In this document: positions 1 through 12,460 of the stretch, in pieces
Layout: each line of letters begins with the position of its first letter
Position numbering within the stretch: the stretch's first letter is position 1
DNA from: Leuctra nigra
Taxonomy: Eukaryota > Arthropoda > Insecta > Plecoptera > Leuctridae
Assembly (NCBI GenBank): GCA_934045905.1
Contig: OW203770.1
Span: 2,852,001 to 2,916,000, forward strand
Reading direction: 5' to 3'
DNA: 64,000 bases
The notes under the pieces: model-generated
What the model was told of the DNA's origin: nothing
Seen by the model: the letters and a program-made list of their open reading frames with translations, nothing else
The model's database searches: none
Made by a program: the position numbers and the translations under genes

Positions 1-328
1 ATTGTCTTTTGCAAAATAACTTTAGCTGAGATACTATTGGCTAGCTAAATTTTTCAGTATTATCTCCCCCCCCTCCCATGTAAATTTAGTTCCTACTCGC
101 CTAAGCTTTCATTGGTTTTAATTTTTGTTAATGTCAAAATCAAAATTGATAAATCCGGGTATAATGAAATCCGTGAGAGTTCGGATATTATTTAGAAGCT
201 TTACTCATGTACTCTTCTGAGTTCTGACGAGCTCTCCACGGCGTCTCAGGCCTGAAATCTGACTCACGACTCTGTCAGGAATTCTGCGACAAAAAGCCGA
301 GAACATCAGCCCGCGCTTCCGTCGTGAC
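1..328. other. Unassigned AT-rich DNA
   Basis: No gene or RNA seen. A C-run followed by ATTTAGTTCCTACTCGCC at 66-101 resembles segments near 33030 and 39108 (TAGTTCCTACGCG), so part of a dispersed repeat is present. Confidence 0.5.
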
Positions 329-372
329 CCGGCGCAGTAAACCCGGCGCAGTAAACCCGGCGCAGTAAACCA
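329..372. repeat. 14-bp tandem repeat, 3 copies
   Basis: The unit CCCGGCGCAGTAAA is repeated three times head to tail. Confidence 0.9.
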
Positions 373-384
373 ATGTCCAGATCA

Positions 385-605
385 AACTTGTGGAGTTCCA
401 AGAAGAATGACCAGCGACTTGGTACAAAATGACCGCGCAAACAATCTGATTGATAAATGTTAGATCGCACCATCAGAAGTCAGTCCAAGCGATCTCCTCC
501 TTGTCTCATTCTAGTATAGGTGGCCTCACATTTCAGTGATAATAACAAGCATTGATTGTTACGGAACACTACCACCGTCGTTCACATTTGTTCACTGATT
601 ATTTT
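385..605. mobile_element. Family J short element, diverged copy
   Basis: Shares GATCGCACCATCAGAAGTCA and the GATAATAACAAGC segment with 49117-49334. Its ends are worn. No coding capacity. Confidence 0.6.
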
Positions 606-639
606 TTTATTTGGCCAAATAATTCTTCTAGTTCAACCT

Positions 640-700
640 TAAGATTCCCTCCTAATAGGTCACGGCCGTCTCCTTCCCACTATCCATCTTTACACATTTA
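640..700 (+). mobile_element. SINE tail fragment
   Basis: CCTCCTAATAGGTCACGGCC and CCTTCCCACTATCCATC match the SINE body. Confidence 0.6.
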
Positions 701-800
701 AATAAATCGTCCCTTCTCCTTGAATTTGTTAAATTTTATTTTAAAAATTTGCATCAGCTCTTGTATTCTATAGATGCCTTTCAAGAACTGGTAAGAAATT

Positions 801-965
801 GATGTCAATGTGATGTCAATTTGATGTCAAAGTGATGTCAAAGTGATGTCAAAGTGATGTCAATGTGATGTCAAAGTGATGTCAAATTGATGCCAAAGTG
901 ATTCCAAAGTGATGTCAAATTGATGCCAAAGTGATGTCAAAGTGATGTCAAAGTGATGTCAAAGG
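801..965. repeat. 11-bp minisatellite, 15 copies
   Basis: The unit GATGTCAAAGT and one- or two-base variants run for exactly 165 bp. It has no open-frame constraint, since 11 is not a multiple of 3. Confidence 0.95.
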
Positions 966-2990
966 TACAACAAAAATAAATAATAAGCGTATTTTAATTT
1001 ACTTCACTTATTTTTAATAATTGTAAACTATCAAACATTCAAAGATTTCACTTCGATTACTTAGATCTGAGTCCAGATTATATTCTTCTTCATCAACAAT
1101 GGAGTCAACAATGACCTTCAACAGTAGCCGATCCTGATTGGCTTTCCACACTGATTGACATATAGCAAATCGTTTTCTCTCCGAACTGTAAGTTTACTAG
1201 TTGACCGTCAAAACCTCCTAAGGTCACGCACAAAAATCAATCAAAGAACTCAATACTCCACACAAAAGATCTACTTTGGCCTCCTTGAAGTCAAGAAACC
1301 AAAGAATCTAATCTGTAAAAAAGCAAATCCGATCGTTTCGGTATCTTGTTTTTTCTACCCTATAAGAATGTGCATTGCTCAAAGGCAAGAGAGAGAGAGA
1401 GAGAGAGGGGCAACCTAACCTCAAACCCACCACGTGCATGTTAAAGAGAGATAGCCCGAGAGCTCCAATTAAAGCTGGGCCGTGGTTTTCACGGGTCCTG
1501 ACCCCGACCAAGATGGCCGACGGCGACACAGCCTTCTAGATGGTGAACAGAGATGCGGGCAAAACAAAGAGGAGGCCGTGATGTGCATTCTATACGAAGA
1601 AAATGATCCAATTATTTTTGAGCAATTTCGAATGGTTGGTGGTTGTGTGGGTTTTTGTTTTGTTTTTGATGTGGCGAGTTCTGGTTTCAAGAATGGAGTT
1701 GATGATGACTGGTAGAAAGCAAATCAGAAGTAATGTATTTTATATACCGAAGTCAATTAAATGTAATATCTGATAGAATAGTCAATTTTGTTTGAAATTA
1801 TATTTAAATTTAATATTTAATGTAGGTAATTTTATTACCTACAGAATGTTATGTATACATAAGATGAAAAGATTTTCCTACTCTTGGATTCGAACCCGGC
1901 TCCTCTGAATGTCCAGTCAAGAGCTCAATATAATTGAGCAGATATTTGTAATACAGAAATTTTATTTTAAAGTAAATGTATGTAATAAAAGTTATATAAA
2001 TTTGTATCTCAAAGTAATCATGGAGAAATTTCGCCCTTAGTACCGGCGATACAATGTCATGCACTTACAATATAATAAAGATCAAATTGAAACTAAAATA
2101 AGAATTTTCTACGGTCAATTGTACACTGTACCAACAGAGTACCTAGATGAAAATAATCTTTGCAAAAGGGCTCAATTCATTCATCAAACAAAAATATGTA
2201 TTTCAGTGTAATTAGTTGTTATATGAACTGGTATTTGATGTCTGGATAAAAACGCATTTCTTTGGACCACTCATCAATTTGTTGCACTGAAAGAAGTGAT
2301 TGCGACCAATCATTTGAAATCCTCCGCCATCTTGTCTAGTATGTCTGCAGGGCAAGTCACAAATAACAGATAATTCCTCGCCCATATGCCTGAGGAAAGT
2401 GGCTGAAAGTGTTGCATGTTTTTTCGGTTCTGCTCACTTTTAGGTCTCAACCATAGCTTTTCATTGAGTACAGCTGCATCAATCGGATAAAACAAAGACA
2501 AAAGCATTGTTTAATTTTATAATAGATCACCTGCATATCGTTACCCTAGGCCTAACAAGAACGTCATGTTAAAAAAGTTAGTTTTGAGTAAATCGAAATT
2601 GAAAATTCGTGACTGTAATTTTAGTGAATTGTCGGTTTAAAATACGAAAAACGGGTGAAAAATTGATATTAATATAATAACAACAGCAGATTTTCTATCA
2701 AATTGAATTTATAAAATAATTTATAATCAATTTTAGAAAAATTGCTCTGGCATCTTGAAAACGTTGTTCTTGCCACATTAAGGTCGTATGGACACGTACG
2801 ACTCAACATATAAAAATAGTGTTATATGTTATATTAATTAAATAAATATTAAGTAATAAGTAATCATTATTCCTTAATTTTTTTTATTTGATTCTGTATT
2901 TCTTTTTAATATCATTTTTCACAAATGCATATAAAATGGTCATGCAACTACCAAATAGAAATATTTGCCCATCATTGGTATGATCTTGTG
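966..2990. other. Unassigned DNA with a GA microsatellite
   Basis: No gene supported. A (GA)n run lies at 1388-1407. A moderately GC-rich piece with CAAGATGGCCGACGG is at 1508-1524. A tRNA-like B box lies on the minus strand near 1895 without a convincing cloverleaf. The remainder is AT-rich with no element recognised. Confidence 0.5.
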
Positions 2991-2991
2991 T

Positions 2992-3754
2992 CTTCGCCTT
3001 GTGTTATGCTTGTGTCTTGTGCTATGCTTGTGTCTTGTGTCTTGTGCTATGCTTGTGTCTTGTGCTATGCTTGTGTCTTGTGTGCTATGCTTGTGTATTG
3101 TGCTTTGCTTATGCTTGTGTCTTGGGTGTTATGATTGTGTATTGTGCTATGCTTATGCTTGTGTCTTGGGTGTTATGATTGTGTGCTATGCTTGTGTCTT
3201 GTGCTATGCTTGTGTCTTGTGTCTTGTGCTATGCTTGTGTCTTGTGCTATGCTTGTGTCTTGTGTCTTGTGTCTTGTGCTATGCTTGTGTCTTGTGCTAT
3301 GCTTGTGTCTTGTGTCTTGTGATGTGCTATGCTTGTGTCTTGTGCTATGCTTGTGTCTTGTGCTATGCTTGTGTCTTGTGCTATGCTTGTGTCTTGTGCT
3401 ATGCTTGTGTCTTGTGTTATGCTTGTGTCTTGTGCTATGCTTGTGTCTTGTGCTATGCTTGTGTCTTGTGCTATGCTTGTGTCTTGTGCTATGCTTGTGT
3501 CTTGTGCTATGCTTGTGTCTTGTGCTATGCTTGTGTCTTGTGCTATGCTTGTGTCTTGTGCTATGCTTGTGTCTTGTGCTATGCTTGTGTCTTGTGTTAT
3601 GCTTGTGTCTTGTGCTATGCTTGTGTCTTGTGCTATGCTTGTGTCTTGTGCTATGCTTGTGTCTTGTGCTATGCTTGTGTCTTGTGCTATGCTTGTGTCT
3701 TGTGCTATGCTTGTGTCTTGTGCTATGCTTGTGTCTTGTGCTATGCTTGTGTCT
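2992..3754. repeat. 18-bp minisatellite (TTGTGCTATGCTTGTGTC)n
   Basis: The left part (to about 3324) is irregular, mixing 18-bp units with shorter and longer variants. The right part (3325-3754) is about 24 nearly perfect units with occasional GCTATG to GTTATG changes. Because 18 is a multiple of 3 and the unit has no stop on the plus strand, all three plus frames stay open and give Cys/Leu/Val-rich peptides. These are not evidence of a gene. Confidence 0.97.
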
Positions 3755-3970
3755 GCGCGGGGTGAAGGGTTATGCAGGGGATCGCCTCAAGACAGGAGCT
3801 GGTTGTGTCGGTCAGAGCAGCACGCAACCACACGAGATGAAAAACTGGTCCATGCGAGATCCCGTCCAGCTTCACACGCGCTGCGTCACCATGGCAACAT
3901 CCTCCGTCATCGCACTCTCTCTGTTTCTCACGTCGCATCACAGAGGATACTCAACAAATCATAAAACGGT
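3755..3970. other. Short mixed-composition stretch with an X-box-like site
   Basis: No gene seen. GTCACCATGGCAAC at 3885-3898 fits the RFX X-box pattern. Confidence 0.4.
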
Positions 3971-4160
3971 ATTTCAACGAAACGGATTGGATGCTGGTCA
4001 GGTTCCTTGCCAATCAATCCGTGTTATTATCAATGAAATCAGAGCTCACCTACTAGAGCTAGATGACGAGTTAACATAGACTTCATTGGATGATGACATC
4101 ATAATTTTTTAAGCCAATCAATTTCTTTCAAATACCGTTTTAACATTTGTTGAGTGTACA
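3970..4160. mobile_element. Family J short element
   Basis: Contains GGTTCCTTGCCAATCAATCC and TATCAATGAAATCAGAGCTC, shared with 39260-39345 and (reverse strand) 58190-58250. Flank ends with GAGTGTAC. Confidence 0.65.
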
Positions 4161-4172
4161 TTAACCACACGA

Positions 4173-4373
4173 AATGGACTTCTCGACTGAGTTTTTTTCG
4201 TGGTTTCCCTCAGTCGAGAGGTAAATGATGGGAAGGTTCCCTTCTAATAGGCCACGACCGCCTCCTTCCCACCGTCCATCATCCCCTATTCTTCATCATC
4301 ATCTCCCAATCATCATCATAATCATTCATCCGGCGCCATTAGCCTCGCTGCAGAACAGTGCGTCGTTAAACTT
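4173..4373 (+). mobile_element. SINE, lacking the tRNA head
   Basis: Starts near CTCGACTGAG with TTCGTGGTTTCCCTCAGTCG, then AATAGGCCACGACCGCCTCC, CATCATCATAATCATTCATC and the tail GCAGAACAGTGCGTCGTTAA. The tRNA-derived head is missing. Confidence 0.85.
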
Positions 4374-4440
4374 GACAAATTTAAAAATCATCTTTGCTCT
4401 CAATCCGGGATGTCACCGCAATATCCTGAAAAATGCTTGA

Positions 4441-4790
4441 AGCCTGAAGAGTTTTTTAATCGATTTTTATCAATATCTTTTACTAATGTAATTGTTAACA
4501 AAATAGGGCTTTGTACAAGTATTCAGAACAGTTAAATAAAAATAATTTTATAGTTTGGAATAAGTTATTAGTTTTATTTTGTCCAACAGATGTTTAGCGC
4601 CATAATTTTACTAATTTTCGGGCACTAAACGTCTGTAGGACAAAGTAAATCTAATAAACCATTACAAGCTATGGAATTATTTTTATTGAACTGTTCTGAA
4701 TACTCGTACAAAGCCTTATTTTGTTAACAATTACATTGGTAAAAGATATTGAAAAAAATCGATTAAAAAACTCTTCAAGGCCACGCTCAA
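4441..4790. mobile_element. Family A palindromic MITE (TTAA type), ends lost
   Basis: The arms GAAGAGTTTTTTAATCGATT and the inverted AATCGATTAAAAAACTCTTC flank an inner palindrome around GTCCAACAGATGTTTAG. The right end passes directly into a family B arm at about 4790. Confidence 0.85.
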
Positions 4791-5010
4791 ACGGAAGCGA
4801 GCGGGAATCGCACGGTTCGTCAGAGCGTTTTTTTGAAATTTTTGTCTTCCCACTAAATAATTTTAAAAAATCAGATAGTAACGACCCATTACAGCATAAT
4901 ATACTAAATAATGCCGCACACTGGAGTTCATTATGACCTCTGGTGCGACCTCAAAGTGTTAAATACGATATTTTTAGTAAAATAATCGTATTTAACACTT
5001 TGAGGTCGTA
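4786..5010. mobile_element. Family B foldback element, right arm lost in gap
   Basis: Left arm ACGGAAGCGAGCGGGAATCG through CACTGGAGTTCATTATGACC, then the central inversion AAAGTGTTAAATACGAT. The sequence stops at the N gap. Confidence 0.85.
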
Positions 5011-5210
5011 NNNNNNNNNNNNNNNNNNNNNNNNNNNNNNNNNNNNNNNNNNNNNNNNNNNNNNNNNNNNNNNNNNNNNNNNNNNNNNNNNNNNNNNNNN
5101 NNNNNNNNNNNNNNNNNNNNNNNNNNNNNNNNNNNNNNNNNNNNNNNNNNNNNNNNNNNNNNNNNNNNNNNNNNNNNNNNNNNNNNNNNNNNNNNNNNNN
5201 NNNNNNNNNN
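5011..5210. other. Assembly gap (200 N)
   Basis: Two hundred consecutive N, probably a fixed-size placeholder. The left edge cuts the second arm of a palindromic MITE and the right edge is already satellite, so the true gap length and array size are unknown. Confidence 0.99.
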
Positions 5211-5220
5211 CATCACGCGG

Positions 5221-7626
5221 TTATTATTTGACTAGATGACGTATGAGGTGGATTACATGAATCTGGCGGTCGTTTTCGGGAAGATATGCGCATTCAAGTG
5301 TGACATGTCATGACGTCACTGCAGGTCAAAACCCATATCATCTGTCCGTGGTGTCCTTAAAGGCATAGAAACTTCATTTTCATAGCGTGGTTATTATTTG
5401 ACTAGATGGTGTATGAAGTGGATTGCATGAATCTGGCGGTCGTTTTCGGGAAGATATGCGCATTCAAGTGTGACATGTCATGACGTCATTGCAGGTCAAA
5501 ACCCATATCATCTGTCCGTGGTGTCCTTAAAGGCATAGAAACTTCATTTTCATAGCGTGGTTATTATTTGACTAGATGGTGTATGAAGTGGATTGCATGA
5601 ATCTGGCGGTCGTTTTCGGGAAGATATGCGCATTCAAGTGTGACATGTTATGACGTCATTGCAGGTCAAAACCCATATCATCTGTCCGTGGGTGTCCTTA
5701 AAGGCATAGAAACTTCATTTTCAAAGCGTGGTTATTATTTGACTAGATGGAGTATGAAGTGATTACATGAATCTGGCGGTCGTTTTCGGGAAGATATGCG
5801 CATTGAAGTGTGACATGTTATGTATTGTGACGTCATTGCAGGTCAAAACCCATATCATCTGTCCGTGGTGTCCTTAAAGGCATAGAAACTTCGTTTTCAT
5901 CGCGCGGTTATTATTTGACTAGATGGAGTATGAAGTGGATTGCATGAATCTGGCGGTCGTTTTCGTGAAGATATGCGCATTCAAGTGTGACATGTTAGGA
6001 CGTCATTGCAGGTCAAAACCCATATCATCTGTCCGTGGTGTCCTTAAAGGCATAGAAACTTCGTTTTCATCGCGCGGTTATTATTTGACTAGATACGTAT
6101 GAAGTGGATTGCATGAATCTGGCGGTCGTTTTCGGGAAGAGATGCGCATTCAAGTGTGACATGTTAGGACGTCATTGCAGGTCAAAACCCATATCATCTG
6201 TCCGCGGTGTCCTTAAAGGCATAGAAACTTCATTTTCAAAGCGTGGTTATTATTTGACTAGATGGAGTATGAAGTGGATTGCATGAATCTGGCGGTCGTT
6301 TTCGGGAAGATATGCGCATTCAAGTGTGACATGTCATGACGTCACTGCAGGTCAAAACCCATATCATCTGTCCGTGGGTGTCCTTAAAGGCATAGAAACT
6401 TCAATTTCAAAGCGTGGTTATTATTTGACTAGATGGAGTATGAAGTGATTACATGAATCTGGCGGTCGTTTTCGGGAAGATATGCGCATTGAAGTGTGAC
6501 ATGTTATGTATTGTGACGTCATTGCAGGTCAAAACCCATATCATCTGTCCGCGGTGTCCTTAAAGGCATAGAAACTTCATTTTTAAAGCGTGGTTATTAT
6601 TTGACTAGATGGAGTATGAAGTGGATTGCATGAATCTGGCGGTCGTTTTCGGGAAGATATGCGCATTCAAGTGTGACATGTCATGACGTCACTGCAGGTC
6701 AAAACCCATATCATCTGTCCGTGGGTGTCCTTAAAGGCATAGAAACTTCATTTTCAAAGCGTGGTTATTATTTGACTAGATGGAGTATGAAGTGATTACA
6801 TGAATCTGGCGGTCGTTTTCGGGAAGATATGCGCATTGAAGTGTGACATGTTATGTATTGTGACGTCATTGCAGGTCAAAACCCATATCATCTGTCCGTG
6901 GTGTCCTTAAAGGCATAGAAACTTCGTTTTCATCGCGCGGTTATTATTTGACTAGATGACGTATGAAGTGGATTGCATGAATCTGGCGGTCGTTTTCGGG
7001 AAGATATGCGCATTGAAGTGTGACATGTTATGTATTGTGACGTCATTGCAGGTCAAAACCCATATCATCTGTCCGTGGTGTCCTTAAAGGCATAGAAACT
7101 TCGTTTTCATCGCGCGGTTATTATTTGACTAGATGACGTATGAAGTGGATTGCATGAATCTGGCGGTCGTTTTCGGGAAGAGATGCGCATTCAAGTGTGA
7201 CATGTAATGACGTCACTGCAGGTCAAAACCCATATCATCTGTCCGTGGGTGTCCTTAAAGGCATAGAAACTTCATTTCAAAGCGTGGTTATTATTTGACT
7301 AGATGGAGTATGAAGTGATTACATGAATCTGGCGGTCGTTTTCGGGAAGATATGCGCATTGAAGTGTGACATGTAATGACGTCATTGCAGGTCAAAACCC
7401 ATATCAACTGTCCGTGGTGTCCTTAAAGGCATAGAAAATTCGTTTTCATCGCGCGGTTATTATTTGACTAGATGACGTATGAAGTGGATTGCATGAATCT
7501 GGCGGTCGTTTTCGGGAAGAGATGCGCATTCAAGTGTGACATGTAATGACGTCACTGCAGGTCAAAACCCATATCATCTGTCCACGGTGTCCTTAAAGGC
7601 ATAGAAACTTCATTTTCATCACGCGG
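5221..7626. repeat. Higher-order block A of the satellite (14 monomers, 2406 bp)
   Basis: The interval pattern is 170,170,171,176,170,169,171,176,171,176,177,170,169,170. It starts with the diagnostic monomer CATCACGCGG...GACGTATGAGGTGG. The pair with intervals 171/176 occurs twice in succession (6247-6593 and 6594-6940), so a two-monomer duplication is visible within the block. Confidence 0.9.
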
Positions 7627-9685
7627 TTATTATTTGACTAGATGACGTATGAGGTGGATTACATGAATCTGGCGGTCGTTTTCGGGAAGATATGCGCATT
7701 CAAGTGTGACATGTCATGACGTCACTGCAGGTCAAAACCCATATCATCTGTCCGTGGTGTCCTTAAAGGCATAGAAACTTCATTTTCATAGCGTGGTTAT
7801 TATTTGACTAGATGGTGTATGAAGTGGATTGCATGAATCTGGCGGTCGTTTTCGGGAAGATATGCGCATTCAAGTGTGACATGTCATGACGTCATTGCAG
7901 GTCAAAACCCATATCATCTGTCCGTGGTGTCCTTAAAGGCATAGAAACTTCATTTTCATAGCGTGGTTATTATTTGACTAGATGGTGTATGAAGTGGATT
8001 GCATGAATCTGGCGGTCGTTTTCGGGAAGATATGCGCATTCAAGTGTGACATGTTATGACGTCATTGCAGGTCAAAACCCATATCATCTGTCCGTGGGTG
8101 TCCTTAAAGGCATAGAAACTTCATTTTCAAAGCGTGGTTATTATTTGACTAGATGGAGTATGAAGTGATTACATGAATCTGGCGGTCGTTTTCGGGAAGA
8201 TATGCGCATTGAAGTGTGACATGTTATGTATTGTGACGTCATTGCAGGTCAAAACCCATATCATCTGTCCGTGGTGTCCTTAAAGGCATAGAAACTTCGT
8301 TTTCATCGCGCGGTTATTATTTGACTAGATGGAGTATGAAGTGGATTGCATGAATCTGGCGGTCGTTTTCGTGAAGATATGCGCATTCAAGTGTGACATG
8401 TTAGGACGTCATTGCAGGTCAAAACCCATATCATCTGTCCGTGGTGTCCTTAAAGGCATAGAAACTTCGTTTTCATCGCGCGGTTATTATTTGACTAGAT
8501 ACGTATGAAGTGGATTGCATGAATCTGGCGGTCGTTTTCGGGAAGAGATGCGCATTCAAGTGTGACATGTTAGGACGTCATTGCAGGTCAAAACCCATAT
8601 CATCTGTCCGCGGTGTCCTTAAAGGCATAGAAACTTCATTTTCAAAGCGTGGTTATTATTTGACTAGATGGAGTATGAAGTGGATTGCATGAATCTGGCG
8701 GTCGTTTTCGGGAAGATATGCGCATTCAAGTGTGACATGTCATGACGTCACTGCAGGTCAAAACCCATATCATCTGTCCGTGGGTGTCCTTAAAGGCATA
8801 GAAACTTCAATTTCAAAGCGTGGTTATTATTTGACTAGATGGAGTATGAAGTGATTACATGAATCTGGCGGTCGTTTTCGGGAAGATATGCGCATTGAAG
8901 TGTGACATGTTATGTATTGTGACGTCATTGCAGGTCAAAACCCATATCATCTGTCCGTGGTGTCCTTAAAGGCATAGAAACTTCGTTTTCATCGCGCGGT
9001 TATTATTTGACTAGATGACGTATGAAGTGGATTGCATGAATCTGGCGGTCGTTTTCGGGAAGATATGCGCATTGAAGTGTGACATGTTATGTATTGTGAC
9101 GTCATTGCAGGTCAAAACCCATATCATCTGTCCGTGGTGTCCTTAAAGGCATAGAAACTTCGTTTTCATCGCGCGGTTATTATTTGACTAGATGACGTAT
9201 GAAGTGGATTGCATGAATCTGGCGGTCGTTTTCGGGAAGAGATGCGCATTCAAGTGTGACATGTAATGACGTCACTGCAGGTCAAAACCCATATCATCTG
9301 TCCGTGGGTGTCCTTAAAGGCATAGAAACTTCATTTCAAAGCGTGGTTATTATTTGACTAGATTGAGTATGAAGTGATTACATGAATCTGGCGGTCGTTT
9401 TCGGGAAGATATGCGCATTGAAGTGTGACATGTAATGACGTCATTGCAGGTCAAAACCCATATCATCTGTCCGTGGTGTCCTTAAAGGCATAGAAACTTC
9501 GTTTTCATCGCGCGGTTATTATTTGACTAGATGACGTATGAAGTGGATTGCATGAATCTGGCGGTCGTTTTCGGGAAGAGATGCGCATTCAAGTGTGACA
9601 TGTAATGACGTCACTGCAGGTCAAAACCCATATCATCTGTCCACGGTGTCCTTAAAGGCATAGAAACTTCATTTTCATCACGCGG
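7627..9685. repeat. Higher-order block B of the satellite (12 monomers, 2059 bp)
   Basis: It repeats block A monomer by monomer with the same diagnostic variants (for example TTAGGACGTCA monomers at 8314 and 8484 matching 5908 and 6078), but has only one 171/176 pair. Only a handful of single-base differences were seen by eye, so the duplication is recent. It starts with the same GACGTATGAGGTGG monomer. Confidence 0.9.
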
Positions 9686-12460
9686 TTATTATTTGACTAG
9701 ATGACGTATGAGGTGGATTACATGAATCTGGCGGTCGTTTTCGGGAAGATATGCGCATTCAAGTGTGACATGTCATGACGTCACTGCAGGTCAAAACCCA
9801 TATCATCTGTCCGTGGTGTCCTTAAAGGCATAGAAACTTCATTTTCATAGCGTGGTTATTATTTGACTAGATGGTGTATGAAGTGGATTGCATGAATCTG
9901 GCGGTCGTTTTCGGGAAGATATGCGCATTCAAGTGTGACATGTAATGACGTCATTGCAAGTCAAAACCCATATCATCTGTCCGTGGTGTCCTTAAAGGCA
10001 TAGAAACTTCATTTTTATAGCGTGGTTATTATTTGACTAGATGGTGTATGAAGTGGATTGCATGAATCTGGCGGTCGTTTTCGGGAAGATATGCGCATTC
10101 AAGTGTGACATGTTATGTATTGTGACGTCATTGCAGGTCAAAACCCATATCATCTGTCCGTGGTGTCCTTAAAGGCATAGAAACTTCGTTTTCATCGCGC
10201 GGTTATTATTTGACTAGATGGAGTATGAAGTGGATTGCATGAATCTGGCGGTCGTTTTCGGGAAGATATGCGCATTCAAGTGTGACATGTCATGACGTCA
10301 CTGCAGGTCAAAACCCATATCATCTGTCCGTGGTGTCCTTAAAGGCATAGAAACTTCATTTTCATAGCGTGGTTATTATTTGACTAGATGGTGTATGAAG
10401 TGGATTGCATGAATCTGGCGGTCGTTTTCGGGAAGATATGCGCATTCAAGTGTGACATGTAATGTATTGTGACGTCATTGCAGGTCAAAACCCATATCAT
10501 CTGTCCGTGGTGTCCTTAAAGGCATAGAAACTTCGTTTTCATCGCGCGGTTATTATTTGACTAGATGGAGTATGAAGTGGATTGCATGAATCTGGCGGTC
10601 GTTTTCGGGAAGATATGCGCATTCAAGTGTGACATGTCATGACGTCACTGCAGGTCAAAACCCATATCATCTGTCCGTGGTGTCCTTAAAGGCATAGAAA
10701 CTTCATTTTCATAGCGTGGTTATTATTTGACTAGATGGTGTATGAAGTGGATTGCATGAATCTGGCGGTCGTTTTCGGGAAGATATGCGCATTCAAGTGT
10801 GACATGTAATGTATTGTGACGTCATTGCAGGTCAAAACCCATATCATCTGTCCGTGGTGTCCTTAAAGGCATAGAAACTTCATTTTCATAGCGTGGTTAT
10901 TATTTGACTAGATGGTGTATGAAGTGGATTGCATGAATCTGGCGGTCGTTTTCGGGAAGATATGCGCATTCAAGTGTGACATGTCATGACGTCATTGCAA
11001 GTCAAAACCCATATCATCTGTCCGTGGTGTCCTTAAAGGCATAGAAACTTCATTTTCATAGCGTGGTTATTATTTGACTAGATGGTGTATGAAGTGGATT
11101 GCATGAATCTGGCGGTCGTTTTCGGGAAGATATGCGCATTCAAGTGTGACATGTTATGTATTGTGACGTCATTGCAGGTCAAAACCCATATCATCTGTCC
11201 GTGGTGTCCTTAAAGGCATAGAAACTTCGTTTTCATCGCGCGGTTATTATTTGACTAGATGGAGTATGAAGTGGATTGCATGAATCTGGCGGTCGTTTTC
11301 GGGAAGATATGCGCATTCAAGTGTGACATGTCATGACGTCACTGCAGGTCAAAACCCATATCATCTGTCCGTGGTGTCCTTAAAGGCATAGAAACTTCAT
11401 TTTCATAGCGTGGTTATTATTTGACTAGATGGTGTATGAAGTGGATTGCATGAATCTGGCGGTCGTTTTCGGGAAGATATGCGCATTCAAGTGTGACATG
11501 TAATGTATTGTGACGTCATTGCAGGTCAAAACCCATATCATCTGTCCGTGGTGTCCTTAAAGGCATAGAAACTTCGTTTTCATCGCGCGGTTATTATTTG
11601 ACTAGATGGAGTATGAAGTGGATTGCATGAATCTGGCGGTCGTTTTCGGGAAGATATGCGCATTCAAGTGTGACATGTCATGACGTCACTGCAGGTCAAA
11701 ACCCATATCATCTGTCCGTGGTGTCCTTAAAGGCATAGAAACTTCATTTTCAAAGCGTGGTTATTATTTGACTAGATGGAGTATGAAGTGATTACATGAA
11801 TCTGGCGGTCGTTTTCGGGAAGATATGCGCATTGAAGTGTGACATGTTATGTATTGTGACGTCATTGCAGGTCAAAACCCATATCATCTGTCCGTGGTGT
11901 CCTTAAAGGCATAGAAACTTCGTTTTCATCGCGCGGTTATTATTTGACTAGATGACGTATGAAGTGGATTGCATGAATCTGGCGGTCGTTTTCGGGAAGA
12001 TATGCGCATTCAAGTGTGACATGTTATGACGTCATTGCAGGTCAAAACCCATATCATCTGTCCGTGGGTGTCCTTAAAGGCATAGAAACTTCATTTTCAA
12101 AGCGTGGTTATTATTTGACTAGATGGAGTATGAAGTGATTACATGAATCTGGCGGTCGTTTTCGGGAAGATATGCGCATTGAAGTGTGACATGTTATGTA
12201 TTGTGACGTCATTGCAGGTCAAAACCCATATCATCTGTCCGTGGTGTCCTTAAAGGCATAGAAACTTCGTTTTCATCGCGCGGTTATTATTTGACTAGAT
12301 GACGTATGAAGTGGATTGCATGAATCTGGCGGTCGTTTTCGTGAAGATATGCGCATTGAAGTGTGACATGTTATGTATTGTGACGTCATTGCAGGTCAAA
12401 ACCCATATCATCTGTCCGTGGTGTCCTTAAAGGCATAGAAACTTCGTTTTCATCGCGCGG
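9686..12460. repeat. Satellite block C with 347-bp dimeric repeats
   Basis: It opens with the same diagnostic monomer as blocks A and B, then switches to alternating 177 and 170 bp monomers. Identical dimer starts lie at 10026, 10373, 10720, 11067 and 11414, ending at 11761, which makes five units of exactly 347 bp. After 11761 it returns to A/B-type monomers (176, 171, 176, 177). Confidence 0.9.

Noticed and set aside
1870..1935. Minus-strand tRNA gene (GGGTTCGAATCC)
   Set aside because: The T-stem pairs poorly and the anticodon arm is mismatched. It is at best a degenerate tRNA-derived repeat.
2965..4079. Long Cys/Leu/Val-rich open frames (up to 314 codons)
   Set aside because: They come from an 18-bp tandem repeat with no stop in any plus frame. 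There are no splice or start signals and the frames end soon after the array.
6104..8692. Two identical 60-codon frames
   Set aside because: They lie in matching monomers of satellite blocks A and B, 2406 bp apart, and do not continue in other monomers.
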